This document shows, in pieces, positions 24,701 to 36,742 of a DNA stretch of 64,000 bases. This DNA comes from Aquatica leii (taxonomy: Eukaryota; Arthropoda; Insecta; Coleoptera; Lampyridae): the NCBI GenBank assembly GCA_035610365.1, contig CM069439.1:9796001-9860000 (forward strand), written 5' to 3'. The first letter of the stretch is position 1; each line of letters begins with the position of its first letter. Below the pieces are notes generated by a model. That model searched no databases, was not told where the DNA came from, and saw only the letters and a program-made list of their open reading frames with translations. The position numbers were made by a program, and so were the translations under genes.

Positions 24701-26877
24701 TTATGTAAATATCTAAGTAATAATGATATAAATAACAACTATATAAAAATCACGTCTATATTACTAAGTACATTTAAGATATGTGAAAAAATCAACGTGT
24801 AAAAATAAACAAGATCTGAGGTTTCTACGGTCAGAGTATATACTAAAACAAAAACGTTTTCCGGCACTGTTGTAAGAGAACTTGCCAAATTAACGTTAAA
24901 CTCAATTAGTTTTTTGCCATAATACAACCCCTGACTAAAGGGAGTTAAACACTGCCAACTTGATAAAGTAAAATAATTTTTAATTAACAAGTAATATGTA
25001 AAATCGAATTTATTATTAATAAATAATATTAGTTGAACAACGTAAAGAATACCATATTGGTAAATACTAAAAAAACAGAAACGTTAAAAATGTTTGTAAA
25101 TTGTAATAAGGAAGAGTAAACCCCAATAATTTTAATTTACTTAAACAACCGATCTTCTATTTCTAATCAAAGAAAAAAAAGCATTAGTAAAAAAAGTATA
25201 AACATATACAAATAATAAAAAATTGAAAAACATAAACATTATTTAACAAAAATAGATCAACTTCTGGCAAAATCTTCAAAATTGACAAATACATTTTCTA
25301 ACGCAGCAACAAACTTAGAAAAAATGTTTGGGAAAAACAACGAGATTCTGCTCTGCTTTTTCACTATTTTTTAGTAAAAATTTATATTGTAGCGATTGTA
25401 ATTTGGATGTTGAGTTTAAAACCACTTGTAATAAAAATAAAAAATGTTCAAAACTATAAAAAATGATTTTTAGAATTTATATCATACAGCTCATTTTTAT
25501 TTTAACGTTTCGGCTAAAGTAAAAAAATGTACGCATGTTAAAATAACTAGGATGACTAATTCCAAAAATAGAAAAATAATGGTAATTACCAGTAACGATA
25601 AAAATAAAAGAATACTTTTTTATGTTAAAATTAGTGTAAAATTAGAATATCGAACTGTAAATTTAAGTAAATTTATACCGAGCGTTCTTATTTATACAGC
25701 GCGTATATTTAGACATTTTCTCTAATCCGATACATATTATATAAACGTTTTTTTTAATAACAAATTATAAAAAGTTAATTTAGATTTGTGTGAGCATAAT
25801 TAAAGTTTATTGCAGGCATAAAAAATATGTTTTTGGCATCGACGTTTTAAGGTCAGTGTCAAAAAAAGCGTAGTAACAGTTACTCAAATTTAAGTAATGT
25901 TTTTGTAAATAAGCCATTAGTGTAATATAAAAGTGATCTAGCAGTTATTAATACCAGTAGATGGGTTAATAGTTATTTAAAAAATAGGTCAAAAAACGTT
26001 TGTCTAATTGTTTTTGTAAATTTGCAAATACCTTTAACTTTGCGAGTTTTAAATACGTATGGATGAGCTAATTTTGAGTAAACTGGCGATTATTTTAGAT
26101 CTATATTTTGGATGCCAAATTTATTACTCACTAATTTTTGTACATAAGTGTTAAATAATTAATTACGCGTGCAATGTTTCAGAATGATTTTTATTGTACT
26201 GTGAGTGTGTAAAATTGTCGCTTTTCGGAGTTTTCGATTTAAGAATTCTTGGATCGTTTCCAAAGAAACAGCTGTTAATGGCATTTATCTTAAAGCAAGA
26301 ATTTGATCTTACTGCAACCAAGTTTGGGTAAATTCTAAAGTTAAAATTTTGGGCGATTTTTTTCAATTAAAAAATATATATAATTCAAGGACACTATTTT
26401 CCATTTGTTGCACTACCCACGACTGATGTCTATTTTATATTTAGATTAGTCTAGGGTAGCCTTAGCTGGCTAAATGCCTACTATGTCGTCAGTTGCAGTA
26501 TATGGCTACTTTTAGATGAGCGATTATATATTTTTAAAATGTATAAAATTTAAAATACTATAAATACATTTTTCCCAAATTTTGACTTTTACAGTTAGCG
26601 ATCGAATTTGTTTATCTGTAGCTATGGTTAACTACTAATAAATCGTTTCTTTTAATTATTATATAACATTTTATATTTTACTTGACACTTTTTATTAAGC
26701 CCATAAATGTATAAAAAACTTTTGCTTGCTTGTGCCAACACGTTTTAGTTAGAACTTGGCGAAACTGCACTTTTACTATAATTAATAATTAAAAAACGAA
26801 CCCTGCAAGGTTGTGGAGAATAACAAGAAATTCAACAAAATCAGCATTCGCCATGAGGACCTCCGGTAGACCTCCAT
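21799..26877 (-). CDS. Sarcalumenin-like SR/ER GTPase (dynamin superfamily, EHD-related)
   Basis: Sarcalumenin is a lumenal calcium-buffering glycoprotein of the sarcoplasmic reticulum with an EHD-type GTPase domain. Nine exons join in phase with GT..AG junctions: 26802-26877, 24346-24581, 24120-24284, 23499-24039, 23018-23446, 22798-22970, 22555-22746, 22242-22505 and 21799-22188, giving 2466 nt or 821 aa. Exon 1 encodes a signal peptide (hydrophobic MLILLNFLLFSTTL). Residues about 27-350 are extremely Asp/Glu/Asn-rich, fitting low-affinity Ca binding. Then come the P-loop GPWSGGKST (about 457-465), the G3-like EIPG, the G4 motif NKAD (610-613) and the helical C-terminal region (FFRLNALYDFQKL). 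The exon 1 choice rests on phase match and signal-peptide character only; its donor (GTTCGT) is weak. The rest is secure. Drosophila has a related gene (CG9297, from memory). Confidence 0.9.
24582..26801 (-). other. Putative 2.2-kb intron 1 of the sarcalumenin-like gene
   Basis: AT-rich DNA between the proposed signal-peptide exon and exon 2. No transposon ends or coding similarity were recognised. If the exon 1 assignment is wrong, this is the upstream flank instead. Confidence 0.5.
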
Positions 26878-27629
26878 GGCTTATCTTCACTGCACCCGTT
26901 ACCGTCACATGAACGTTTTGCACTGAGCACCCAGATTATTCAAGCCTATCAAAAGTCGTCGCGACGCCAAACAGCAATGTTTAACACCTCTCACTTTTAC
27001 TCGTACTTTTAATTGCACCAAACTTAATACAATGTATTTACCGCAGTTTGTTATTCAATTCTTACTAGTTTTTGTGGTTTTATTACTCGTAATTTGTCTA
27101 CGCTTTATGATGAACAAAAATTGTTCAAATTTATAGTACGGTTTATTTCTGACTAATATTTATACGTCACAAAGTGGTTGGTCCAAGCGAAACACGCTTG
27201 TTTCTATTGTTGCAACGAACGTTTAAATTTGCTTTACAGCTGGTAATTTTGTTTGTTTTGCTTAGATGTCGTAGAAAAATTTTGTTTAAAGATCATGAAG
27301 ACGCTTAAATATTTATTTATGTACATTTTTGGCATTTTATCTTTATTTCACCAACACAGCGTGTTTTCTCTTAGAAATAATGTTGTCATTATTTTTTGTT
27401 ATTGTCCCTTATTCCAGTTATAAAAAATTAATTTTTATAAAGCTTACAGATTACACCAAGAATTTCGTCAATTACATCTTGATAAGTCTATTCTAAAAAG
27501 ATATAAGCCCATATAGCACAAAAGACTTTCAGTGTACATTCACACGACGTCCAGATGTCACAACTTTGGATATCTATATGACATCAACACAAAGATGTTC
27601 TATGAATATCCCCACAAAGAAGTTCTATG
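26878..27629. other. Upstream flank of the sarcalumenin-like gene
   Basis: About 750 bp before the hAT element; the likely place for the 5' UTR and promoter. No specific site can be supported. Confidence 0.35.
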
Positions 27630-28129
27630 CAGGCCCGCGCCTAGCACTTTTGGCGCCCTTGTGCAAATTTAAAATAACGCCCCAAACTTGTATTACGTTC
27701 ATATGTGAGTACAGATACGGGTTAAGTTAGGTATTATTATCCACTATTGAAAAATAATTTTAAAAAGTATTTCCATAAATTTATTTTCATTTTTATATTT
27801 TACAAGTACAAGCCATAAGCCATACAAGTATTTTTTCATTGAGCTTGAGGCACATAACATAATTATAAACTTATAGAAAACAGAAATATATTCTAACAGT
27901 ATTACAACTCAAAATGTTTGTATTTTAGTTTCAAATGTAATATATCATACAAAAGCACAAGAAATAAAAAAAATATTTAAAACATTAAAAATACTCGTTT
28001 ATATATCACAGGACAAAAGTGATCGACAAATAAAAACAAAACAATATTATTTTAATATTGCAACATGTCACCTTTTAAAGGTTAATATCCAGGTATTAGG
28101 TATTGTTATTAATATTTTAGCTAAGTGAA

Positions 28130-28453
28130 TTAAGCTTTCCGTGCGTTAATTTTTGCAAATTGTTTATTTAAATCTTCGGTGTCTAATCCTTTTAGCTGGT
28201 CCGTTTCTATTGAAATGATAGCAAGATTACTTAGTCGGTTTTGCCCCATGGTCGATCTTAAATATTTTTGTATTATTTTGAGTTTTGAAAAAGATCGTTC
28301 TGGGGTAGCAACAGAAACCGGCAATGTTAATAAAATAGGAAGTATTATGCTCGTATTAGGATACGAATCCACTAAGTTGTTAATTGTTATATAGTTTAAA
28401 GTTTCTTCTGGAAACGTAATAACTTTTTCATCAAAATTTTGTAAATATTGCAA
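28130..28453 (-). pseudogene. hAT copy A transposase, C-terminal dimerisation domain
   Basis: The end of the transposase: LLTLPVSVATPERSFSKLK followed by LSNLAIISIE, the classic hAT C-terminal signature (P-V-S-x-A-x-x-E-R-S-F-S). It ends with a stop at 28130-28132. It is the C-terminus of a fragmented protein, not a gene by itself. Confidence 0.88.
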
Positions 28454-28885
28454 TTCTTTACAAGTTCCGCGGCAGTTATGTCTCGTTCATTGTAAGTTTT
28501 GTCGTTTAATAAATTTTCAACTTTTTGACATAATTCTAATTGTTCGTTTTCAGAATAATTTTTACATTTATCAATATTCCATAAAAACGCGAAATTATTA
28601 GAGTAAGAAGAAAGTAATTGGAATCTTTCATCTACTGATGTTATGATTACATTTAGAGCATTAAAAAAACAATCAACTTTGAACTTTAAAGTTTCGTCGT
28701 GGATCGGTTCATCGTCACACTCATAATCAAAATGTTTTTTTTATTTTTCGCGGTCTTAGACTTCTTTGTTTTTTGAATTTAGGTTCTATGTCTAAGCTAA
28801 ATGCTATTTCTTTAGCATCAATCAATAGATCATTAAAACCTTTATCGGAGCGATAAGCGTTCAAAAAATTATTCAAATTATTTAA

Positions 28886-29884
28886 GGGAGTACTAAACAG
28901 AGCCATTTTCCATGCAAATTGAGGTACACTTTTCTCAAAAACGTTTTCTTTACATAGTTTTAAAGCTGTACAGCAGGTAGAATTTAATTTAAATAAACAG
29001 TAAATTTTTTAATGACTTCGAAAATTTGAAAATTTTATTGTTTCATTAAAAGTAACGTAAAAAAGAAACCAGCGGGATTTTTAAAATTCGATCAGCTGCG
29101 TTTGTTAATAGCGTCGCCATGAATAAGATAAAAAAAAAGTCACTGTCACCTGTCATAGTTTTGAAGAAAAGTGTACCGAAATAGAAAGAATACAACTGTT
29201 CAGGAGAAGCAAGAAACAAAAAAGCTTTGTTTTTTATCTTTAGTAGTCGTTTTTGCTTTTCAAAGTTTTTGTTCCTGTTCGTATATTGTAGTGTTATTGT
29301 TTTACTTGTGTTTATTGCAGAGATTTTATTTTACTCGTTCCAAATATGCCGAGAACGGATCCGGTTTTCAAGGAGAGGAAAAGGCGGTTTTCAGGTTAGA
29401 GGCCTGCAAAAATGACATCGAATGCAACTTGTTCAGTAAATGTGGAGTCACCACAACCTTGCTCAACAACACAAACTTCTGTTTCTTCAGGTTCTAAAAT
29501 AAAACCTCAATTGCCCGAGTATTCGAAGTATGAAAGCACTGATGTTTTCGATATTGTTTGTATCATAGCGTTGAGTGCGGCTGTGAATTTTTTTGCTTTG
29601 TGCAAAAGATGCAATGGGCAGATTAGCCTAAACATTGTTGCTCAGAATGGTCTAGCATTATCGGTTAATAGAAACACACCTCGTTGCCGTAGTTTTTATT
29701 TATTAGACATTGAAGCAGACAATTTTTGTGTAACGCATAGCTAGAAGAGTCCTTCCAAGTTTACACTTAAATTTAAGTAACTTCTAAACGTTGTAGAGAC
29801 ATAGGATTTTTTGCATTCTCTGCAGAATATAGTGTAGATTAAAAAAAATTGATAATTTTTGCATTTTTTTCATTAAGTACCCCC
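28886..29884 (+). mobile_element. 999-bp TIR element with TTAA duplication, Mutator-like ORF
   Basis: Flanked by TTAA at 28882-28885 and 29885-29888. The ends are inverted (GGGAGTACTAAACAG on the left; GGGGGTACTTAATGAA inverted on the right). The empty site is visible in the second hAT copy near 53560-53580, where the host sequence is continuous with a single TTAA. It carries a transposase N-terminal fragment (see 29346-29744). Confidence 0.88.
29346..29744 (+). pseudogene. N-terminal fragment of an insect Mutator-like transposase
   Basis: A short start (MPRTDPVFKERKRRFSG) and, after a stop, a second frame with a zinc-ribbon-like region: VFDIVCIIALSAAVNFFALC, then KRCNGQISLNIVAQNGLALS. This resembles the N-terminal zinc-binding part of the Mutator-like transposases common in arthropods (Pfam 'Mutator', from memory). 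The catalytic part is missing, so the element is non-autonomous. Confidence 0.55.
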
Positions 29885-29956
29885 TTAAAGGATTACAACA
29901 CTGAGCAACATCAAAGTTCGGTTTTTGAATAATTTTACTAACAATGTTAACTTTAC

Positions 29957-30241
29957 TTAAAATATTGATGAAGCCAAATTTTTTACGTTATTTTCAAAGT
30001 TTTCTTCGCTTATTTTAAATAGAGCATCATAAACCTCCCCAAGTTGATACTTTAAAAGAGTTATTGCATCTATTCTACTAGACCATCGAGTATCCGATAA
30101 CGGTTTTAAAGTTAAATTTGTTACATTCGATGAATTAGATTTCAGAATTGACCAGCGTTTAGTAGAAGCTGACAAAAATACAAACAGCCCCACAAAACCA
30201 TAAGTTCCATGTAGGTTCGATAAGCATTCCCAAATATTCAT
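29957..30241 (-). pseudogene. hAT copy A transposase, middle region
   Basis: 94 residues including VFLSASTKRWSILK and LKPLSDTRWSSRIDAITLL, blocks shared by ZMYM1-like hAT transposases just downstream of the large insertion point. It is the continuation of the transposase pieces at 32000-33343. Confidence 0.8.
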
Positions 30242-31955
30242 TTCTAAAGCATGCCAATAGTAGTTTGTGTATGGACTTCTAATAACACACTTAATTTAAA
30301 ACGTATTCTATAAGAATGCCTATATAAGAAGAATAAAGTACTCTAAAAGATTCTTTTAAAAACACTTCTATAGGAATACTATATTTAATTTAAGAAAGAA
30401 GTGCTTATAGCAGCCTTAAAATGGCAGTTGATTGGAATCACTAAAGTATTAGAAATGTAGCATGCTAATGGCGTTCCCATATTGATTCTATAACAATGCA
30501 TATAGAAGGAGAATAAAGTACCCTAAAAGATTCCTTTAAAATCACTCCTATTGGCCTTCTATATTGATATAAAAAATAAAGTGTTTATAGCAGCCTTGAC
30601 AATGTATTAAAATTCAAGTATTACGATTAACATGATAACATTCTTTTAGTGTTTTAGTACCTCTAAAATCGGTTTAATCGTTCTTTATTTGAGATAAAGA
30701 AATATAATTTTTAATATCAGAAAAAAACGTTTGTACAAGTTGCTAAATTGTAATACCTAAACAAAAATAACTTCCTGTAGAGATTAAACGCCCACATCTA
30801 AATTTTGTTGATAAAGATATGTATGCAATAAAAAACCTATGCATTCGCGTTTGATACGGTAAATGTAAATAAGATTGTTGATTTCTGAGAATTGTGACGA
30901 GATATGTACCGACTACCGAGTTTGATTCACCAGAAACGCTTCTAAGTAAGTACTTATACGGTTACGGGTATATGCAGTTTTACGTTTACGAAACGAAGAC
31001 GACTTCGGGCTTAGTCTATATTTGTAAATGTGTTCTTTTTTGTGCTGAATTAAAGAAGAAAAAGCTATTAGAAGTTCTGCTGATTTAAGTAAAAGTAAGT
31101 ACAAAAAGAAACAATTGACAACATATCTATTTTTGTACTATCAGCTTATCCACGTTTTAGCGCTTTATTGTTATTGTTTATTTTTTACTTGGCATCCAGT
31201 TATTTTATTAGAACAGGGGTGGCCAACCTGCGGACTTAAACTTAAAAAGCATTGTAATAAAAAATTTATTTTATTCATAAAAAGAAACATATTTTTGATA
31301 TGAATCTAGTGAAAATGCATGCGACTGATAATAGATAATAAAAAATAATTAATCGCATAATTTTGTTATAGAGTCAACCCAAAGTTGATTCAAAGGAGTT
31401 CCTATAGATGTTATTAATGAGAAGATGTTCCAATGGCTACGTCATGGCAAAGCGAGATTAAAAAATGAAATAATTAGGATGATGCAGCAAACTACAAATT
31501 CGCAAACCATTGATTAAAAATTATTATAGTTTAGACAAAGTTACTGTACAAATTTCTTAATAAAAAATGACTTAAAACTAATCATTTCATGCTTTTTGTG
31601 TTTCTTATGGTATGCTATTAAACCCCTGTAAAAGCATGCAAATCAATTACCTTTTAGTCGTTAACTTTGTCATGCTATTCTACAACATAGGAAAGTACTA
31701 CATTGGCACTATTTTAAAGCATTCTAATGGAACGTGAAAACTTCTACCTTTGGCCTGCTTTTGTACAACGTCTAATAGAACTCTATAAGCACTAACTGTA
31801 CAGCATTCTACTGGAGTGTCAAAACCTATCTCTAAACATAAACCATTCTACTGCTACAGGAAGGCTTTCAGTAATATCAATACTGCCTCTATGCTTCTAA
31901 AAGCATTATTATGGAACCTATTTGGTTTTGTGGGAGTTCTTGAACTAAAAAAAAA
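30237..31955. mobile_element. Inserted ~1.7-kb repeat-rich sequence within the hAT transposase
   Basis: The transposase reading stops near 31955 (reading leftwards) and resumes near 30237, so the stretch between is foreign. It contains a tandemly duplicated segment of about 120 bp (30296-30420 and 30478-30597, both ending TTATAGCAGCCTT) and many degenerate CATTCTA/TTCTATA motifs at both ends. No coding domain was found. The exact ends and any target duplication are unresolved. Confidence 0.6.
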
Positions 31956-33343
31956 AATGGATGCTCAAAGTATTCGCTTTTGCGGCATCATTGACGACTA
32001 AATTTAGGGTATTATTGCAACAAGGAACAAAGAAAGCTCGCGGATTGAAATCCAAAGTTTTTTTTGTAGACCATTATGCCTACCACGCATATTTGCGCAA
32101 TTGTCACAACCATGACCCCGCAAATCGTTGATATTTAATCCTTCTTTCTCTAACGCCGAAAAAAGAAATTTTGTCAAGCCTGCATCTATAGAACAAAATA
32201 ATAAAAAATGTTCTTCTATACTAATTCCCGTGCTCTTTAAATTAACAAATCTTATACAAACTGAAATTTGTTCTTGGTGACTAGAGTCAGGAGTCTAATA
32301 ATATAGAATAATATTTTGCCTTTTTAGTTAGTTCTAAAATTTTGGATTTAATATATTTACCGATCAAGTTGATTACTTCATTTTGTTTTTTATCCCCGAG
32401 ACAGTTTTTGTGGTCTTTTATTTGAGAGCGTTTTGTATGTTCTGACATAATCGGGTCGAATTTGGAAACCATTTCTATGCATTTTAAAAAGTTACCATTG
32501 TTTTTCTCAAACAACTTATTACTACTTCCGCGAAAAGCTAAATTTTGCTGGCCTAAAAGCTAAATCACGTTTTTCTATAACAGCTTGCCAGTATTTAGTT
32601 TCTCTGTTTATTACATTTTGAATTTCAGAATCAATTATTCAATTTTTATAAATCGGTTAGAAAGATCTAGCAATTTTAGAACATTTTTGATATGTAACTT
32701 GCTCTTTTCATGAACATTTAAAAGTTCACTTAAATGCTGCCAGTCATTGTAACCAGATTCATCACTAAGCCGAACAGTTTTCAAATCGCTGTCATTAAAA
32801 ATCTTGCAACAGAAACAGTAAACTGATTTTTTTATTTCGGAATACAACAACCAAAAACGCTCATTTTTTTCTTTGTTCGGTAAAAACCCTAAAAAAGTAA
32901 CTATTGAAAAACTTACGCCCCGACTCCGAACTATATCTCGGATAAATATTCTTTTTGTTTTGATAATGAGCAGGGCCACGTTCTACTAATTCTTAAATAT
33001 TATTAGGACGTGATTCCTCTGAGCATAGTGCAGCATCTTTCGAAAGTTAACTGGTTCTGGTAATTCTTGAAGGTGTTGATTTCTCATTATCAGCGGAACT
33101 TGAAGATGTTGATGGATTGCTTCCTAGAAGATCAGTTTCTTGTCTGCTGCTGATACTTGTCTTAAGTACGGGTTCAGAATATTGGGATTGAGCTGTATTA
33201 TTGTTGTTATTAATATTTGGCAAAGTAGACTCGGGTTTTGAAAAAAAATGCGTAATTTTGACATGGTTTTCCAGTTCTTCCCCTTTTTTTATTTTATTCA
33301 GCAAATTTTGGTATCCAGACAATTTCTTCTTTTTTTCTGACAT
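31956..33343 (-). pseudogene. hAT copy A transposase, N-terminal half
   Basis: Frames at 33047-33343 (N-terminus, KITHFFSKP), 32635-32979 (TTF-type: YSEIKKSVYCFCCKIFNDSD, then NDWQHLSELLNVHEKSKLH), 32287-32514 and an unlabelled stretch 31960-32270 with CDNCANMRGRHNGLQ and PRAFFVPCCNNTLNLVVNDA in different frames. The domain order matches ZMYM1-like hAT proteins. Frameshifts show it is dead. Confidence 0.82.
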
Positions 33344-34146
33344 CCTGTTACTGTAAAGAAATTAATACGTATGTAAGTAAACAAATTGACAAATTATTCA
33401 TAACAAATGGAAATGTTTCGACGTCTTAAACTCAAACTTGAAAGTATTTTCTCAACATTACTTATTTCAAGTTGTTTCATTTATAAATTTTTATAAATAG
33501 TAATGTTAGTGCTTATCAATTATTCTGTTTGAATTTACTTCATTTAACAATAATGTTTATATAATCAAATATAAAAGGATTTTTTAGATGCAAGTTTTTG
33601 GCTTTTAATGTTTTAATAAATCTAAAATAAAAAATAAATTTTAGATGAACTCACCTTAATTCACAACACAAAGCACATCACTATAAAGTCTGTAAAACTA
33701 CAAAAAACTAAAGTTTCAAAAGCAGATATCTTTTACCACATGCACCTTTCATTTTGCTAGGTTAATTAAAGTTTCGTACATTGCAAGCTCAGACGGGAAA
33801 AAAACGCTTGTTCGCTCGTTGGCTCGTTGCAAGCCAAATTTCAATATCAAACATGAATAAAATCATATTTGTTTGAGTTCACACAATTCATGTTATCATG
33901 TTACGTATTACGTATTTGATCGAATAAATGCTGCGGTTCCCTCGTCTCAAAGAGGAAAAATAAAAAAATAAACAAATAAAAAAACAATGTAATAGCTAGC
34001 AATTCCTTACTGGGTTTTTTATCATTATAAATTTTGTTTTGACAATGTTGTTTGTTGCTTTATTTTTTTTTACTTTTCAGGCTTTTCGGCGCCTCGGCGC
34101 CGTCGTGCAGCACACGCCTTTGCCCTTTATGTACGGCACGGGACTG

Positions 34147-34449
34147 ATATCCATAATATCCATAAAAAACATCTTATTGAATATTGTTACTAGTATTAAT
34201 GTTTAAAAGTTTCTAATAAAGTTACTCATCTGAGACTAATAACAAGATAAAACGTGTTGATCACAAATTTTCTCACATTAACTATATACAAAAAATGCCT
34301 GATATAGCACAATTTACAACTTGACAAGAAGATTAAAACAACGAAAATACAAACGCTCGAGCGATTTTCCATAATACCCAACTGCGCATTCGTATATATT
34401 TTCTTTCCCGTTCGGTTAAATTCGTAATTTATAAACGCATTGTCTGTTT
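34147..34449. other. Short AT-rich spacer
   Basis: About 300 bp between the hAT end and the pogo-type fragment. No feature was seen. Confidence 0.4.
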
Positions 34450-35210
34450 TTTACGTCGCCTTGGCAGTTTACTTTCCGTTCGAAGACCAACAGGTACCTC
34501 GTTCGCCATGGCTTTGGGTTTCAACAAAGAAAATGTGAAGGCGTTTTTTGATAATTTGCAAGATGAGTACACAAAACACAACTTTTCATCACATAGAATC
34601 TTCAACGTCGACGAGACAGGCCTGTCAGTTGTGCAAAGCAAGGTGGCCCACGTAATTGGAAGAAAAGGAAAGAGACAAATAGCGTCTATTACATCCGCAG
34701 AACGTGGCTTGTTAGTTACGTTTATCGCGGCTATGAGTGCTGGTGGTCAGTTTGTACCACCCATGTTGACTTTTCCCAGAAAAAATCGTAATGATCAACT
34801 AATGCGTGGTTCCCCCCTAGAATCTATATACGCCGTTCATCCCAGTGGTTAGGTGCAACAAAATACTTTCCCCGATAGATGAGACATTTTATAGATTTTG
34901 TCAAACCTTCTGAAGAATCTCCAGTTCTACTTCTACTGGATGGGCATTACAGCCACACGAGAAATTTAGATCTCATTCAGCTGGCAAGGGATAATCACGT
35001 TTCCATCATTTCATTGCCTCCCCACGCCACGCACAAACTTCAGCCGCTAGATAAAACTTTTATGGATAGTCAACGTGCTATTACTCAGTTTGATCTAGCG
35101 GAGCTTCTTGGGAAAGCATTTCTGAAATCGCAGACTGGTGAAATTGCTGCAAATGGTTTTAAACCGACTGGCATTTTTCCCTTCAACCCCCATATTTTCT
35201 CATGCTGATT
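34450..35210 (+). pseudogene. pogo/Tigger-type DDE transposase, degenerate
   Basis: A DDE_1-family transposase. The first part (34508-34852) holds the first catalytic Asp in FNVDETGLSVVQSK and the GRKGKRQIASITSAERG strand. After a stop and a small gap, 34879-35208 holds the second Asp in [13 protein letters not shown], then [17 protein letters not shown] and the C-terminal [16 protein letters not shown]. The N-terminal CENP-B-like DNA-binding domain is absent. No TIRs or TA duplication were located. Confidence 0.9.
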
Positions 35211-36742
35211 TTATAAATGAAGAAATTGAGGCTGAAAAAACTGTAACGTGACACCAGTTGAAAAATACAGAAAATAATTACACTTCAGAACCTCGGCCAG
35301 CATGCTCCACCTGGGAGAATAAACCTGAAGCGTCATTTTCACTAGTGCTTTGTTCGTGCACTTCAAATCAGGATTCTGTTGTTGATACTCAGTCAAATCT
35401 GTGGAAATGCCAAATTATTAACGAAAAACTAAACGGGGGCTCATATTCGGGCTTTCTCCTCTACCTTTGCATGAAGAGCTCAGAGAATGTACCAACAAGA
35501 CTTTCAACGCAAGTTTTAGGCACCTTTATTAAAGCAGATGAAAAATCCTAGAACACTATACTATACCTCCATCTAGAAAAAAATAAAGCACAATACTGTA
35601 TGAGTCGCGGAATTGAGCTTTGGGGTGAATCCGTTCAAATTCCACGATAGGAAACGCTGAACTGGACAAGAATATCTCGGAAAAATTCAAGGGAGAGACC
35701 TTCATCTTATTTATGAGAATAAAATGGCCAAATAATCGAGTTCAAAAAGTTCTATAAAAAAGTCTACGACGACATATATCTATATGTTAAGGTTAATACA
35801 CGAATTGATAAGATAGGACTAAAAGTTATATTTAAAAACTATTTTTTATCTATCACGGGGAATTAAATTATGTAATCTTAAAATCTCATCAATATACATT
35901 TGTTGATCATCGAGGAAATTTTATATAGATAAAAATTGTTTTTTACACAATACTGTTTGGACAGCAGTATAGATTTTGATATCGTGTTTTTCAAAAACAA
36001 AAGAAAATAGGCTTTGGTGTAAACGTGTGGCGAGGAAAGCGAAGGGCAACGTGCGTTCATCTACGAGATAGATAGATACACACCGCATGTACGTATCCAG
36101 AATAATGTTAGCGTTGATAAAGTAGGGAAAGCGGAGTGTTTAAAAACTATTTATTATCGTAAACATGTCAACAGATAGCGCTGTTAGTTAAATACTGTTT
36201 TCTAAAACACGAACTTTGTACATAACCTTTGTTGTCCTCGTCTTCAACGTAAGATCGAGTCAAGTGTTTAATTACTTCTGCAATTAGACACTAGAAAAAT
36301 GAAGAAAGTGTCAAAAACTCAACTGCGCGTGCAAAACAGCGCGGGTAAGCTAGTAAAAACTAAAATTTGGGCTTAAGAAATGTAAATAATCGGTAAATGC
36401 ACTTAGTCATAGAAAACGTTAGCAAACTATAAAAAATCCTATAGAACAAAGTATTTGACTGTGTAATGCATTTTACGTTATTCAACACTGCACAATAGCC
36501 GAGATTTATTTGTCAATATACGCATTTGTCAAAATTTTTAATCTTGAAGTTTGGTTTCCGGGTTGGTTACCGCATCGCTGATAAATTTTCATTCTTGACA
36601 TCTCGGTCATCATCTCGTGACCTTCTCCAAAGATTTCTGAAGCTGTTTTGTGTATCTTTGGGTTCTAGTGTTTATCCTAATTGAATCTTATAGTTTCTTC
36701 TGGAGTTTTTTAGCTTTCAGGAACAGAGTTAACATCTTCTCT
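35211..36742. other. Downstream tail of the pogo fragment, then unassigned DNA
   Basis: 35211-35560 may be the decayed tail of the transposase gene (a 97-codon frame at 35258 has no clear match). From 35560 to 36742 I see no gene, RNA or transposon end. Confidence 0.4.

Larger units (their letters stand above)
27630..34146 (-). mobile_element. hAT transposon with ZMYM1/TTF-type transposase, copy A, interrupted
   Basis: The low-coordinate end starts CAGGCCCGCGCC. The high-coordinate end, inverted, starts CAGTCCCGTGCC; these are short imperfect inverted ends. Inside, on the minus strand, are transposase pieces in order: a Lys/Ser-rich N-terminus (33047-33343), a TTF-type zinc-finger region (32635-32979), a middle region (32287-32514), a DNGANMRG-like block near 32080, STKRW and LSDTRWSSR blocks (29957-30241) and a C-terminal dimerisation domain (28130-28453). 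Two other elements split it: 28886-29884 and about 30237-31955. The other copy at 52452-57777 lacks both, which confirms them as insertions. No clear 8-bp duplication was found at the outer ends. Confidence 0.85.

Noticed and set aside
27630-34146. An 8-bp target duplication around the ZMYM1-type hAT copy A
   Set aside because: The flanks (GTTCTATG and ATATCCAT) do not match, so no duplication is claimed; the flanks may have mutated or one end may be misplaced.
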